From positions 248,001 through 312,000 of the forward strand of contig NZ_BNCD01000003.1 of assembly GCF_014656295.1 (NCBI RefSeq): DNA of 64,000 bases. Reading direction: 5' to 3'. The notes below the pieces were generated by a model. The model was given only the letters and a program-made list of their open reading frames with translations, searched no databases and was not told where the DNA came from. Below are positions 36,652 through 46,163 of the stretch, piece by piece. Each line of letters starts with the position of its first letter. The first letter of the stretch is position 1. The position numbers were made by a program, and so were the translations under genes. The DNA comes from Streptomyces sulfonofaciens (GTDB taxonomy: Bacteria > Actinomycetota > Actinomycetes > Streptomycetales > Streptomycetaceae).

Positions 36652-36739
36652 CCCACCACTATCCCTCACGCCCGGCGCGCCCCCGGGGGCCGGGGGGTGG
36701 CGCGGGCCGCGCAGGGCCGCCGGAGCCCCGCCGGACGCC

Positions 36740-38284
36740 TCACCGGGCACCGGTGCCCGCCGCGCGGGGCGGGGCGCTCCCGCCCGCCGCGGTCAGCCGG
36801 TTGGCCGCGTGGACCGCCCTGAGGACCGCAGCGGCCTTGTTCCGGCACTCGGTGTCCTCGGCCACCGGGTCGGAGTCCGCGACCACGCCGGCGCCGGCCT
36901 GGACGTAGGCGGTGCCGCCGCGCAGCAGGGCGGTGCGGATGGCGATCGCGGTGTCCGAGTCGCCGGCGAAGTCCAGGTAGCCGACGCAGCCGCCGTACAC
37001 GCCGCGGCGCGCGGGCTCCAGCTCGTCGATGATCTGCAGGGCCCGTGGCTTGGGCGCGCCGGAGAGGGTGCCGGCCGGGAAGCAGGCCGTGAGGACGTCG
37101 AACGCACTGCGCCCCGCGGCGACCCGCCCGGTGACCGTGGAGACGATGTGCATGACGTGCGAGTAGCGCTCGACGGACATGAAGTCGACCACCTCCACCG
37201 AGCCGGGCTCGCAGACCCGCCCCAGGTCGTTGCGGCCGAGGTCGACCAGCATCAGGTGCTCGGCGCGCTCCTTGGGGTCGGCGAGCAGTTCCTCGGCGAG
37301 CGCCTGGTCCTCCTGCGGGGTGCCGCCGCGCGGCCTGGTGCCGGCGATGGGGTGCAGCATGGCCTGCCCGTCGGCCACCTTGACGAGGGCCTCCGGGCTG
37401 GAACCGACGACGTCGAAGGGCTCTCCGTCCTCGCAGGGGAACCGGAAGAGGTACATGTACGGCGACGGGTTCGTGGCCCGCAGCACGCGGTAGACGTCCA
37501 GCGCGGTGGCGGTGCAGGGGGTCTCGAAGCGCTGCGAGGGCACGACCTGGAACGCCTCGCCCGCCCGGATGCGCTCCTTGATGTCGGCCACGGCCGCCTG
37601 GAAGTCCGGGCCGCCCCAGCGCCCCGTGACCTCGGGGAGGCGGGAGGGCGGCAGCGCGACCGGGGGCTGGACGAGGGGCCGGGCCAGGTCGGCCTCCATC
37701 GCGTCCAGGCGGGCGACGGCGTCCGCGTGGGCCTCGTCGACACCGGTCGCGAGGTCGTTGTGGTTGATGGCGTTGGCGATGAGCAGGACCGTGCCGTCCC
37801 AGTGGTCGAGGACCGCGAGATCGGAGGTGAGCAGCATGGTCAGCTCGGGGAGTTGCAGGTCGTCGTGCTCGCCGGGGCCCACCTTCTCCAGGCGGCGCAC
37901 GATGTCGTACCCCAGGTAGCCGACCATGCCGCCGGTGAAGGGCGGCATGCCGCAGGCCAGGTCGCGCGGGGTGTGCAGGGCCTCGACGGTGGCCCGCAGG
38001 GCCGCGAGCGGGTCACCGTCGACCGGTACGCCGACCGGCGGGGCTCCGAGCCAGTGCGCCTGGCCGTCGCGCTCGGTGAGCGTGCCGGTGGAGCGCACGC
38101 CGATGAACGAGTACCGCGACCACGAGCGTCCGTTCTCCGCGCTCTCCAGCAGGAAGGTGCCGGGGCGCTCCCCGGCGAGCTTGCGGTAGAGCCCGACGGG
38201 GGTGTCGCCGTCCGCGAGGAGCTTGCGGCTGACGGGGATCACTCGGCGGTCGGTGGCCAGCTTGCGGAAGGTCTCCAGGTCCAT
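36740..38284 (-). CDS. trpE: Anthranilate synthase component I
   Basis: A 514-residue TrpE, converting chorismate plus ammonia or glutamine-derived ammonia to anthranilate. The feedback-inhibition site is recognisable as LLESAENG near residue 45. The chorismate domain shows [71 protein letters not shown] and the C-terminal [14 protein letters not shown]. It starts 11 bases after hisI, so there is no room for the Trp-rich leader peptide that precedes trpE in some streptomycetes; a promoter would have to lie upstream of hisI. The glutaminase TrpG is not in the window. Confidence 0.97.
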   Translation of the reverse strand: MDLETFRKLATDRRVIPVSRKLLADGDTPVGLYRKLAGERPGTFLLESAENGRSWSRYSFIGVRSTGTLTERDGQAHWLGAPPVGVPVDGDPLAALRATVEALHTPRDLACGMPPFTGGMVGYLGYDIVRRLEKVGPGEHDDLQLPELTMLLTSDLAVLDHWDGTVLLIANAINHNDLATGVDEAHADAVARLDAMEADLARPLVQPPVALPPSRLPEVTGRWGGPDFQAAVADIKERIRAGEAFQVVPSQRFETPCTATALDVYRVLRATNPSPYMYLFRFPCEDGEPFDVVGSSPEALVKVADGQAMLHPIAGTRPRGGTPQEDQALAEELLADPKERAEHLMLVDLGRNDLGRVCEPGSVEVVDFMSVERYSHVMHIVSTVTGRVAAGRSAFDVLTACFPAGTLSGAPKPRALQIIDELEPARRGVYGGCVGYLDFAGDSDTAIAIRTALLRGGTAYVQAGAGVVADSDPVAEDTECRNKAAAVLRAVHAANRLTAAGGSAPPRAAGTGAR

Positions 38285-38295
38285 GGCGGGAGACC

Positions 38296-38718
38296 TTACT
38301 GATGCTCGCCGGCGCCGTGCCCGGCGCGGCGTGCGGCGGTGTCACCGCCCGGTTGCGGGAGCGCCAGCACGTCGGCGTCGAAGCAGGTGTGCGCGCCGGT
38401 GTGGCAGGCGGCGCCGACCTGGTCGACCCGGACCAGGAGGGTGTCCGCGTCGCAGTCCAGGGCGACCGACTTCACGTACTGCGCATGGCCCGAGGTGTCG
38501 CCCTTCACCCAGTACTCACGGCGGCTGCGCGACCAGTAGGTGCAGCGTCCCGTGGTGAGGGTGCGGTGCAGCGCCTCGTCGTCCATCCAGCCGAGCATCA
38601 GCACCTCTCCGGTGTCGTACTGCTGGGCGATGGCGGGGACGAGCCCGTCGGCGTCGCGCTTGAGTCGGGCGGCGATCGCGGGGTCGAGCTGGCTGGGCTG
38701 CCGGGGCGTGCTGGTCAT
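38296..38718 (-). CDS. hisI: Phosphoribosyl-AMP cyclohydrolase
   Basis: A 140-residue HisI, opening the adenine ring of phosphoribosyl-AMP in histidine synthesis. Metal and active-site motifs are present: [43 protein letters not shown] and CHTGAHTCF. There is no fused HisE. The C terminus is a short Gly/Ala/His-rich tail. The ATG at 38718 is favoured by homologues (MTSTP...) and by a CACAAT hexamer 7 bases upstream, suggesting a leaderless message; ATG 38727 is the alternative. It heads the hisI-trpE array, and hisG and hisE are elsewhere. Confidence 0.95.
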   Translation of the reverse strand: MTSTPRQPSQLDPAIAARLKRDADGLVPAIAQQYDTGEVLMLGWMDDEALHRTLTTGRCTYWSRSRREYWVKGDTSGHAQYVKSVALDCDADTLLVRVDQVGAACHTGAHTCFDADVLALPQPGGDTAARRAGHGAGEHQ

Positions 38719-38809
38719 GGGTGCCATTGTGCGCGATCCGTGTGACGCGGCGGGACACGGTCCGGTCCGCGGACGGGGTGGCTCCGCCCGCTGACCCCGG
38801 GTGCGGTCG

Positions 38810-38815
38810 TACCCT
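38810..38815 (+). promoter_or_regulatory. -10 hexamer for leaderless TIGR03085 gene
   Basis: TACCCT lies 6 bases before the ATG, so the transcript probably begins at the start codon. No ribosome site is present. The 103-bp divergent gap also serves hisI. Confidence 0.4.
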
Positions 38816-38821
38816 TGTGCC

Positions 38822-39457
38822 ATGTCGACCCATGCCAAGCGTGAACGGCTCCTCCTCGCGGATCTGTTGGAGGGCGCCGGCCCCGAGGCGCCGACGCTCT
38901 GCGACGGCTGGCTCACCCGTGACCTCGCGGCCCATGTGGTGGTGCGCGAGCGCCGCGCCGACGCGGCGGGCGGGCTCGTGATCAAGCAGTTGGCCGGGCG
39001 TCTTGAGCGGGTGCAGGCGGAGTTCGCCGCCAAGCCGTACGAGGAGCTGATCCGGCTGATCCGCACCGGTCCGCCGCGTTTTTCGCCGTACGCGCTCAAG
39101 CAGATCGACGAGGCGGCGAACGCGGTCGAGTTCTATGTGCACGCCGAGGACGTGCGCCGGGCCCAGCCGGACTGGACGCCGCGGGTGCTCGACCCGGTCT
39201 TCGCCGACGCGCTCTGGTCGCGCCTGGAGAGGTCGGCGCGGCTGCTGGGCCGCAAGTCGCCGGTCGGCCTGGTGCTGCGCCGCCCCGACGGCCGCACGGC
39301 CGTGGCCCGGCGGGGCACCCCGGTGGTCACGGCCGTCGGCGAGCCCGGTGAGCTGACGATGTTCCTGTTCGGCCGGCAGCAGCAGGCCGACGTGGAACTG
39401 GAGGGCGAGCAGGAGGCCGTCGGCAGGCTGCGCGGCGCGGACCGGCTCGGCATGTAG
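38822..39457 (+). CDS. TIGR03085-type DinB/mycothiol-dependent maleylpyruvate isomerase-like protein
   Basis: A 211-residue protein of the maleylpyruvate isomerase N-terminal/DinB superfamily subgroup TIGR03085. The N-terminal helix bundle has [20 protein letters not shown] then [20 protein letters not shown] with the conserved metal-ligand histidine, and [19 protein letters not shown] supplies the second histidine pair. The C-terminal beta part ([28 protein letters not shown]) is typical. Relatives are metal-dependent thiol transferases; the substrate here is unknown. It is divergent from hisI. Confidence 0.82.
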   Translation: MSTHAKRERLLLADLLEGAGPEAPTLCDGWLTRDLAAHVVVRERRADAAGGLVIKQLAGRLERVQAEFAAKPYEELIRLIRTGPPRFSPYALKQIDEAANAVEFYVHAEDVRRAQPDWTPRVLDPVFADALWSRLERSARLLGRKSPVGLVLRRPDGRTAVARRGTPVVTAVGEPGELTMFLFGRQQQADVELEGEQEAVGRLRGADRLGM

Positions 39458-39475
39458 GCGCACCGGCTCGGCATG
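39441..39475. repeat. Duplicated end of the TIGR03085 gene
   Basis: ACCGGCTCGGCATG occurs at the last codons (39441-39454) and again 21 bases on (39462-39475), a short tandem duplication across the stop codon. Confidence 0.75.
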
Positions 39476-39618
39476 CAGTACGGCAGCGGCCGTTCCCGCC
39501 CCGCTGCGCGGCTGCCCGGCGCGCCCCGGTCCCGTGCGTCGGTGGGTCGCACCGGACCTGCGCCGGGGAAGCCGACGGGGCCGGCACGGCTCGCCGCGGT
39601 CACGGCGGCCGGGTGAAC

Positions 39619-39638
39619 GGGCCCGGGGGCCCGGGCCC
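39619..39638. terminator. Candidate bidirectional terminator in the TIGR03085-hisF gap
   Basis: A 20-bp GC palindrome (9-bp arms 39619-39627 and 39630-39638, themselves self-complementary) in the 433-bp gap between convergent genes. The rest of the gap has no gene; a 15-bp direct repeat lies at about 39856-39888. Confidence 0.4.
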
Positions 39639-39890
39639 CGGCGCCCCGCGGCCCCCTGTGTTCCGGCCGCCCCACCACCCGGGCCGTGCGGCCCCACCTG
39701 CCCCGCAGCCGCCACGGCGGCACGGCCTCCGCGGCAGGGGCTCGGGGGTGCGTCCCCGGCGGCACGGGTGCCGCCCGCCCGGCGGGACGCCGTGTCCGCG
39801 GGCCACCGCTGCCGTGGGCGCCGGCGCCCGTGCCCGGCTCGACGGCCGCCGGTGTCCACCGCTCCGTCCGTGCCCACCGCTCCGTCCGCG

Positions 39891-40655
39891 CTACCGGACC
39901 GGCCGCCCCGCGTCCCGCAGGGTCTGCTTCACGTCGGTGATGCGCAGGTCGCCGAAGTGGAAGACGGAGGCGGCGAGCACCGCGTCGGCGCCGGCTCCGA
40001 CGGCGGGCGGGAAGTCGGCCAGGGTGCCGGCGCCGCCGGAGGCGATCACGGGAACGGTGACGTGCTTGCGGACGGCGGCGATCATCTCCAGGTCGTAGCC
40101 CTCCTTGGTGCCGTCCGCGTCCATCGAGTTGAGCAGGATCTCCCCCGCGCCCAGCTCCGCCGCGCGGTGCGCCCACTCGACGGCGTCGATGCCGGTGCCG
40201 CGGCGGCCGCCGTGGGTGGTCACCTCGAAGCTGCCGCCCGGCACGGCGTCGCTCCTGCGGGCGTCCACCGAGAGCACCAGCACCTGGCGGCCGAACCGCT
40301 CCGCGATCTCCCTGATCAGCTCCGGGCGGGCGATGGCGGCCGTGTTGACGCCGACCTTGTCCGCCCCGGCCCGCAGCAGCCGGTCGACGTCGTCCGCGGT
40401 GCGCACGCCGCCGCCCACGGTGAGCGGTATGAAGACCTGCTCGGCGGTGCGCCGGACCACGTCGTAGGTGGTCTCGCGGTTGCCGGAGGAAGCCGTGATG
40501 TCCAGGAAGGTCAGCTCGTCGGCGCCTTCCGCGTCGTACGCCTTGGCCATCTCGACGGGATCACCCGCATCGCGCAGGTTGCGGAAGTTGACCCCCTTGA
40601 CCACCCGGCCGCTGTCCACGTCCAGGCACGGGATGACTCGGACCGCCAGGGTCAT
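39891..40655 (-). CDS. hisF: Imidazole glycerol phosphate synthase cyclase subunit
   Basis: A 254-residue TIM barrel that joins PRFAR with HisH-derived ammonia to give imidazole glycerol phosphate and AICAR. The catalytic aspartates are D12 ([14 protein letters not shown]) and D131 (VLSVDARRS); the phosphate sites are GGGVRTADD and [11 protein letters not shown]. The ATG overlaps the ridA stop by ATGA. It is the last gene of the his operon. Confidence 0.97.
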   Translation of the reverse strand: MTLAVRVIPCLDVDSGRVVKGVNFRNLRDAGDPVEMAKAYDAEGADELTFLDITASSGNRETTYDVVRRTAEQVFIPLTVGGGVRTADDVDRLLRAGADKVGVNTAAIARPELIREIAERFGRQVLVLSVDARRSDAVPGGSFEVTTHGGRRGTGIDAVEWAHRAAELGAGEILLNSMDADGTKEGYDLEMIAAVRKHVTVPVIASGGAGTLADFPPAVGAGADAVLAASVFHFGDLRITDVKQTLRDAGRPVR

Positions 40656-41110
40656 GGTGCGCCTTCTCCTCCGGATTCCGCTCGCTGCTGGTCCTTCTGC
40701 CGGTGCGCCGGCCCCGCGTCCCCGGCCAGGAACGCCTCCAGTTCCACCTCGACCAGGATGCGCGGGTCGACGAAACCGGAGACGACCACCAGGGTCGCGA
40801 CGGGCCGCGCGTCCTTGAAGAGCTCCCGGTGCGCCCGGCCCACCTCCTCCACGTCACGGGGGTGCGTCAGATACATCCGCGTGCGGATCACGGACTCCAC
40901 GCCGAGTCCGAACGCGCCGATGGCCTCCAGGGCGTTGGCGAAGGCCACCCTGGCCTGCTCGTACGGGTCGCCCTCGCCGAACAGCACCGCGCCCTTGAAG
41001 GCGGTCGTACCGCCGACGAGGACCCGGTCGCCCGCCGCCACGGCCCGGGCGGAGCCGATGCTGTCCTCCCAGGGCGAGCCGCTCTGCACGCGCCGTACGC
41101 CGGATGTCAC
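40652..41110 (-). CDS. RidA/YjgF-like protein inside the his operon
   Basis: A 152-residue RidA superfamily protein. The conserved arginine is in [13 protein letters not shown], and the C-terminal signature is [26 protein letters not shown], where RidA proteins have VxxLxxPxxLVEIE. True RidA deaminates reactive enamines from PLP enzymes. Its place between priA and hisF, with 4-base overlaps on both sides, suggests cleaning up a reactive intermediate during histidine synthesis, though the reaction is not known. The C-terminal 20 residues are charged. Confidence 0.88.
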   Translation of the reverse strand: MTSGVRRVQSGSPWEDSIGSARAVAAGDRVLVGGTTAFKGAVLFGEGDPYEQARVAFANALEAIGAFGLGVESVIRTRMYLTHPRDVEEVGRAHRELFKDARPVATLVVVSGFVDPRILVEVELEAFLAGDAGPAHRQKDQQRAESGGEGAP

Positions 41111-41850
41111 GGTGCCACCGCCCGTACCGTCTCCAGGGCCTCCTCCAGGGTGAACGCCTTGGCGTACAGGGCCTTGCCGACGATGGCGCCCTCCACCCCG
41201 TCGGGCACCAGCGCGGCGATGGCCCGCAGGTCCGCCAGGGACGAGACGCCCCCGGAGGCCACCACCGGACGGTCGGTGGCCGCGCACACCGAGCGGAGCA
41301 GGTCGAGGTTGGGGCCCTGGAGCGTGCCGTCCTTGGCGATGTCGGTGACCACGTACCGGGCGCAGCCCTCGGTGTCGAGCCGTTCCAGGGTCTCGTAGAG
41401 GTCGCCGCCGTCGCGGGTCCAGCCGCGGCCGCGCAGCGTCGTGCCGCGCACGTCGAGGCCCACCGCGATCCGCTCGCCGTGCTCGGCGATCACCTTGGCG
41501 ACCCACTCGGGGGTCTCCAGCGCCGCGGTGCCCAGGTTCACCCGGGTGCAGCCGGTGGCGAGGGCCGCGAGGAGGGTGTCGTCGTCGCGGATGCCGCCGG
41601 AGAGCTCGACCTTGATGTCCATGGCGCGGGTGACCTCGGCGATCAGTGCGCGGTTGTCGCCGGTGCCGAACGCGGCGTCCAGGTCGACCAGGTGCAGCCA
41701 CTTCGCGCCGGCCCGCTGCCAGGCGAGCGCGGCCTCCAGCGGCGAGCCGTAGGACGTCTCCGTGCCGGACTCACCGTGCACGAGGCGGACGGCCTGGCCG
41801 TCGCGGACGTCGACGGCGGGAAGGAGTTCGAGCGTACGGGTCTCGGCCAT
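41107..41850 (-). CDS. priA: Bifunctional HisA/TrpF isomerase
   Basis: A 247-residue TIM barrel that isomerises both ProFAR (histidine pathway) and phosphoribosyl anthranilate (tryptophan pathway), the actinobacterial PriA. Catalytic acids are D14 in [15 protein letters not shown] and the D of [15 protein letters not shown]22 lies in the same N-terminal loop, and the dual-substrate segment [20 protein letters not shown] is conserved. No separate trpF is seen in the window. The ATG follows the hisH stop by 2 bases. PriA is the enzyme that ties the his and trp blocks together. Confidence 0.96.
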   Translation of the reverse strand: MAETRTLELLPAVDVRDGQAVRLVHGESGTETSYGSPLEAALAWQRAGAKWLHLVDLDAAFGTGDNRALIAEVTRAMDIKVELSGGIRDDDTLLAALATGCTRVNLGTAALETPEWVAKVIAEHGERIAVGLDVRGTTLRGRGWTRDGGDLYETLERLDTEGCARYVVTDIAKDGTLQGPNLDLLRSVCAATDRPVVASGGVSSLADLRAIAALVPDGVEGAIVGKALYAKAFTLEEALETVRAVAP

Positions 41851-41852
41851 GG

Positions 41853-42509
41853 TCACAGGGTCTCGATCCAGTTGGAGAGGAGCTGGGCTCCGGCGTCGCC
41901 GGACTTCTCGGGGTGGAACTGGGTGGCCCACAGGGCGCCGTTCTCCACGGCGGACACGAACGGCTCGCCGTGCGTGGACCACGTGACCCTGGGGGCTCGC
42001 AGCCTCGGGTTCACGGTCTCCAACGACCAGTGGTGGACCGCGTAGGAGTGCACGAAGTAGAACCGGGCCCCGGTGTCGACGCCCGCGAACAGCTCGGAGT
42101 CGGCCGGCGGCTCGACGGTGTTCCAGCCCATGTGCGGGACGATGTCGGCCTTCAGCGGCTCGACCGTGCCCGGCCACTCTGCCAGGCCGTCGCTCCGCAC
42201 CCCGTGCTCGACGCCGTCGGCGAACAGGATCTGCATGCCGACGCAGATGCCCATGACGGGCCGCCCGCCGGACAGCCGGCGGTCCACGATCCAGTCGCCG
42301 CGGGCCGCCTTGAGCCCCTTCATGCAGGCGGCGAAGGCGCCGACCCCGGGCACGAGCAGGCCGTCCGCGTTCATCGCGGCCTCGTAGTCACCGGTGATCT
42401 CGACCTCGGCCCCGGCGCGGGCGACGGCGCGTTCCGCCGAGCGGACGTTCCCGAAGCCGTAGTCGAAGACGACGACCCGTTTGGGGGACGTGCGGGAACT
42501 CAATTCCAC
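41853..42509 (-). CDS. hisH: Imidazole glycerol phosphate synthase glutaminase subunit
   Basis: A 218-residue class I glutamine amidotransferase supplying ammonia to HisF. The nucleophile is C89 in [11 protein letters not shown], the histidine and glutamate are in [10 protein letters not shown], and the oxyanion strand is [14 protein letters not shown]. The GTG start lies inside the end of the preceding small membrane gene (10-base overlap). A TTG two codons later is an alternative; both lie before the conserved [13 protein letters not shown]. Confidence 0.95.
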   Translation of the reverse strand: MELSSRTSPKRVVVFDYGFGNVRSAERAVARAGAEVEITGDYEAAMNADGLLVPGVGAFAACMKGLKAARGDWIVDRRLSGGRPVMGICVGMQILFADGVEHGVRSDGLAEWPGTVEPLKADIVPHMGWNTVEPPADSELFAGVDTGARFYFVHSYAVHHWSLETVNPRLRAPRVTWSTHGEPFVSAVENGALWATQFHPEKSGDAGAQLLSNWIETL

Positions 42510-42664
42510 ACCCCCAGTCGCAGGACACCGGCGACCAGGCACATCCCGGCGCCGAGGGACAGCAGCACGATGAGGCTCCTCGGCATCTGCTGGCGGACGA
42601 AGGAGACGATGCCGCCGACGAGGAAGAGCCCGATGAGGATCAGGGCGGTGGACGCACCGGTCAT
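42500..42664 (-). CDS. Small two-helix membrane protein between hisB and hisH
   Basis: A 54-residue protein with two hydrophobic helices ([18 protein letters not shown] and [19 protein letters not shown]) separated by RQQMPR. I do not recognise a named family. It starts 2 bases after the hisB stop and overlaps hisH by 10 bases, so it is co-translated with histidine genes. Similar small frames occur at this place in other streptomycetes as far as I recall, which supports it being real. Confidence 0.75.
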   Translation of the reverse strand: MTGASTALILIGLFLVGGIVSFVRQQMPRSLIVLLSLGAGMCLVAGVLRLGVWN

Positions 42665-42666
42665 GG

Positions 42667-43260
42667 CTACAGGGCGCCCTTCGTCGACGGGAGGATGCCG
42701 GCGGCCCGCGGGTCGCGCTCGCTGGCGTAGCGCAGCGCCCGCGCCAGCGCCTTGAACTGGCACTCCACGATGTGGTGGGCGTTGCGCCCGTAAGGGACGT
42801 GGACGTGCAGGGCGACCTGGGCCTGGGCGACGAAGGACTCCAGGATGTGGCGGGTCATCGTGGTGTCGTAGGCACCGATCATCGGCGCCATCTGCTCCGG
42901 CTCGCTGTGCACCAGGTAGGGGCGGCCGGACAGGTCGACGGTGACCTGCGCGAGCGCCTCGTCGAGCGGCACCGTGCAGTTGCCGAAGCGGTAGATGCCG
43001 ACCTTGTCGCCGAGGGCCTGCCGGAAGGCGGCACCGAGCGCGAGCGCGGTGTCCTCGATGGTGTGGTGGGCGTCGATGTGCAGGTCGCCCTCGGTCTTCA
43101 CGGTCAGGTCGAACAGGCCGTGCCTGCCGAGCTGGTCGAGCATGTGGTCGTAGAAGCCGACCCCCGTGGAGACGGCGACCTGCCCGGTGCCGTCGAGGTC
43201 GATCTCGACCACGGTCGAGGTTTCCTTGGTGGTGCGTTCCACCCGCCCGATGCGGCTCAT
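42667..43260 (-). CDS. hisB: Imidazoleglycerol-phosphate dehydratase
   Basis: A 197-residue monofunctional dehydratase with the paired manganese-binding histidine motifs [28 protein letters not shown] and [19 protein letters not shown]. No histidinol-phosphatase domain is attached. The ATG overlaps the hisC stop by ATGA. Confidence 0.97.
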   Translation of the reverse strand: MSRIGRVERTTKETSTVVEIDLDGTGQVAVSTGVGFYDHMLDQLGRHGLFDLTVKTEGDLHIDAHHTIEDTALALGAAFRQALGDKVGIYRFGNCTVPLDEALAQVTVDLSGRPYLVHSEPEQMAPMIGAYDTTMTRHILESFVAQAQVALHVHVPYGRNAHHIVECQFKALARALRYASERDPRAAGILPSTKGAL

Positions 43261-44429
43261 CCGTGCTGCTCCTGCTCCTTCTTGAGGTCGCGTACCGCAT
43301 CGAGGAACGCGTCGTTCTCCTGCGGGGTGCCCGCGGACACCCGCAGCCAGCCCGGTACGCCGTTGTCCCTGACCAGGACGCCCCTGGTCAGGATCTGCCG
43401 CCATGCGGCGCGGGCGCCCCCGGGTTCCGGGAAGCGGCCGAACTGTACGAAGTTCGCGTCCGACTCTGTCACCTCGTACCCGATCGTACGCAGCTCGGCC
43501 ACCAGCCGGTCGCGTTCGGCCTTGAGCTGCTCGACGTACTTCAGGAGCGTGTCGGTGTGCTCCAGGGCGGCGAGCGCGGTGGCCTGGGTGACGGCCGAGA
43601 GGTGGTACGGCAGGCGGACCAGTTGCACGGCGTCCACCACCGCCGGGTCCGCGGCGAGGTAGCCGAGCCGCAGGCCGGCCGCGCCGAACGCCTTCGACAT
43701 GGTCCGCGACAGCACCAGGTGCGGCCGCCCGGCGAGCAGCGGAAGCAGCGACGTGCCGTGGCTGAACTCGACGTACGCCTCGTCGACGATCACCATGGAC
43801 GGCTTGGCGCGCTGTGCGGCCTCGTACAGCGCGAGGACCGTCTCGGCGGGGACGGCGTTGCCGGTGGGGTTGTTCGGGGTGGTGACGAAGACCACGTCCG
43901 GGCGGTGCTCGGCAATGGCGCGGACCGCGGTCTCGGGGTCGAGGGTGAAGTCGTCCGCGCGGGGGCCCGAGACCCAGGCGGTGCCGGTGCCGCGGGCGAT
44001 CAGGCTGTGCATCGAGTACGACGGCTCGAAGCCGAGTGCGGTGCGGCCGGGGCCGCCGAACGTCTGGAGCAGTTGCTGGATCACCTCGTTCGAGCCGTTC
44101 GCGGCCCAGACGTGGGCCGCACCGAGCTCGGGGGCGCTGTCGGGGCCGGTCGCGTTGAGGTAGTCGGCGAGCGCGGTGCGCAGCTCGACGGCGTCGCGGT
44201 CGGGGTAGCGGTTCAGGTTCCTCGCCACCTCGCGGACCCGCTCGGCGATGCGCTCGACGAGCGGTTCGGGCAGCGGGTACGGGTTCTCGTTGGTGTTCAG
44301 CCGGACGGGCACGTCGAGCTGCGGGGCGCCGTAGGGGCTCTTGCCGCGCAGTTCCTCGCGGACCGGCAGGTCGTCGATGCGCGTCGTACCCGCGCCGGCC
44401 GCGGGGACGGGGATGTCGATGCCGGTCAT
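43257..44429 (-). CDS. hisC: Histidinol-phosphate aminotransferase
   Basis: A 390-residue fold-type I PLP aminotransferase. Landmarks are [15 protein letters not shown], the GSNEVIQQL cofactor loop, [19 protein letters not shown] and the Schiff-base lysine in [18 protein letters not shown]. The ATG at 44429 overlaps the hisD stop (ATGA) and has GGAAGG upstream; an in-frame ATG slightly upstream would lengthen it by six residues. Confidence 0.97.
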   Translation of the reverse strand: MTGIDIPVPAAGAGTTRIDDLPVREELRGKSPYGAPQLDVPVRLNTNENPYPLPEPLVERIAERVREVARNLNRYPDRDAVELRTALADYLNATGPDSAPELGAAHVWAANGSNEVIQQLLQTFGGPGRTALGFEPSYSMHSLIARGTGTAWVSGPRADDFTLDPETAVRAIAEHRPDVVFVTTPNNPTGNAVPAETVLALYEAAQRAKPSMVIVDEAYVEFSHGTSLLPLLAGRPHLVLSRTMSKAFGAAGLRLGYLAADPAVVDAVQLVRLPYHLSAVTQATALAALEHTDTLLKYVEQLKAERDRLVAELRTIGYEVTESDANFVQFGRFPEPGGARAAWRQILTRGVLVRDNGVPGWLRVSAGTPQENDAFLDAVRDLKKEQEQHG

Positions 44430-45766
44430 GTGCGGGGCACCTTCCACTCGAACCTCGCCTTGATCGCCGCGCCGTGCGCGGGCAGGTCCTCCGCCTCGGC
44501 GAGCGCGACCACGTGGTGGGCGACCTCGGCGAGCGCCTGCCGGGTGTAGTCGACGATGTGGATGCCGCGCAGGAAGGACTGCACGGACAGGCCCGAGGAG
44601 TGGCAGGCGCAGCCTCCGGTGGGCAGGACGTGGTTGGAGCCCGCGCAGTAGTCGCCCAGGGAGACGGGCGCCCAGGGGCCGACGAAGACGGCGCCGGCGT
44701 TGCGCACCCGCTGGGCCACGGCGGACGCGTCCGCGGTCTGGATCTCCAGGTGCTCCGCGGCGTAGGCGTCGACCACGCGCAGGCCCGCGTCGAGCCCGTC
44801 GACCAGCACGATCGCGGACTGCCGGCCGGCCAGGGCGGGCGCGATGCGGTCCTCGACGTGCTTGGCGGCCGCGACCTGCGGCGCCAGTTCGCGCTCGACG
44901 GCGTCGGCCAGCTCCGGCGAGTCGGTGACCAGCACGGCGGCGGCCAGCGGGTCGTGCTCGGCCTGGCTGATCAGGTCGGCGGCCACGTGCACCGGGTCGG
45001 CGGTGTCGTCCGCGAGGACGGCGATCTCGGTGGGGCCCGCTTCCGCGTCGATGCCGATCCGGCCCTTGAGGAGGCGCTTGGCGGCGGCGACGTAGATGTT
45101 GCCCGGGCCGGTGACGAGGTCGACCGCGGGGCAGTCCTCGGTGCCGTACGCGAACATGGCGACGGCCTGGGCGCCGCCCGCCGCGTAGACCTCGTCGACG
45201 CCGAGCAGTGCGCAGGCGGCGAGGATCGTGGGGTGCGGCAGCCCCCTGAAGACACCGAGAGCACCTTCACCGGCCTGCGGCGGCGAGGCGACAGCGACGG
45301 CGCGCACGCCCGCCTCCTGGGCGGGCACGACGTTCATCACCACGGACGACGGATACACCGAGCGGCCGCCGGGGACGTAGAGGCCGACCCGCTCGACCGG
45401 CACCCACTTCTCGGTGACGGTGCCGCCCGGTACGACCTGGGTGGTGACGGTGGCGCGGCGCTGCTCGCGGTGCACGAGCCGGGCGCGCCGGACGGACTCC
45501 TCCAGGGCGGCGCGCACCGCCGGGTCCAGCCCTGCGAGGGCCGCCCGGAGCGCGTCGGCGGGCACCCTCAGCCGCTCCGGACGGACCCCGTCGAACTTCT
45601 CCCCCCACTCGAGGACCGCCGCCGAGCCGCGATGGTGGACGTCGTCGCAGATGGGCCGCACCTTCTCCAGGGCGGCTTGCACGTCGAACTCGGCTCGCGG
45701 CAGCAGGTCGCGCAGGGCGGCGCCCTCGGGGAGGGCGTCGCCGCGCAGATCGATTCGGGAGATCAC
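44426..45766 (-). CDS. hisD: Histidinol dehydrogenase
   Basis: A 446-residue zinc enzyme oxidising histidinol to histidine with NAD in two steps. Landmarks are [58 protein letters not shown], the histidine pair in [10 protein letters not shown] and the [11 protein letters not shown] segment. The GTG start has no ribosome site, but GAGAAT lies 7 bases upstream, which suggests a leaderless transcript. It is the first gene of hisDCB-X-HA-ridA-F. Confidence 0.97.
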   Translation of the reverse strand: MISRIDLRGDALPEGAALRDLLPRAEFDVQAALEKVRPICDDVHHRGSAAVLEWGEKFDGVRPERLRVPADALRAALAGLDPAVRAALEESVRRARLVHREQRRATVTTQVVPGGTVTEKWVPVERVGLYVPGGRSVYPSSVVMNVVPAQEAGVRAVAVASPPQAGEGALGVFRGLPHPTILAACALLGVDEVYAAGGAQAVAMFAYGTEDCPAVDLVTGPGNIYVAAAKRLLKGRIGIDAEAGPTEIAVLADDTADPVHVAADLISQAEHDPLAAAVLVTDSPELADAVERELAPQVAAAKHVEDRIAPALAGRQSAIVLVDGLDAGLRVVDAYAAEHLEIQTADASAVAQRVRNAGAVFVGPWAPVSLGDYCAGSNHVLPTGGCACHSSGLSVQSFLRGIHIVDYTRQALAEVAHHVVALAEAEDLPAHGAAIKARFEWKVPRT

Positions 45767-45773
45767 AGGGCCA

Positions 45774-45779
45774 ATTCTC
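45774..45779 (-). promoter_or_regulatory. -10 hexamer of the his operon (leaderless start)
   Basis: GAGAAT on the minus strand, 7 bases before the hisD GTG. A TTGAC-like -35 is not clear. Confidence 0.4.
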
Positions 45780-45807
45780 GCAGACCGCCGGATCCGTCAG
45801 GACGTCC

Positions 45808-45824
45808 GTATCACTGACTGATAC
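45808..45824. promoter_or_regulatory. Palindrome upstream of hisD
   Basis: GTATCACTGACTGATAC is a 17-bp palindrome with 7 of 8 pairs matching, 42-58 bases before hisD, just upstream of the inferred promoter: a position suitable for an activator or repressor. The divergent gap 45767-46163 holds no gene. Confidence 0.5.
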
Positions 45825-46163
45825 ACCGCGCCGGGACGGCCCCGGGCACCCGGTGGGGACACGTTGTCCAACTCGGCGTCACCAAGGGCTTTCAGACCGT
45901 CACCGACCGGGCATCACCGTTGTACGAAAGCGCCTAGTAGTCGGGCCCCGGCATACGGGAGAGTGATCCGCGCACCGTACGCGGCCCGCCGGGCACCCCG
46001 CGGTGGCGGGCGCCCGTGCCGACGGCCTCGGGCGCCGCGCCGGCACCCCGTGGACACGCATGCCGATCGGGACGATCGGGATGTCCTGGGTCGATACCAG
46101 CGTGGCGGACGAGACGCACGGGGCGCACGGGACGAGCAGGACGACAGAACGGGGACGAGGATC

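Noticed and set aside
38285..38295. Tryptophan leader peptide and attenuator before trpE
   Set aside because: Only 11 bases separate hisI and trpE, so no leader fits.
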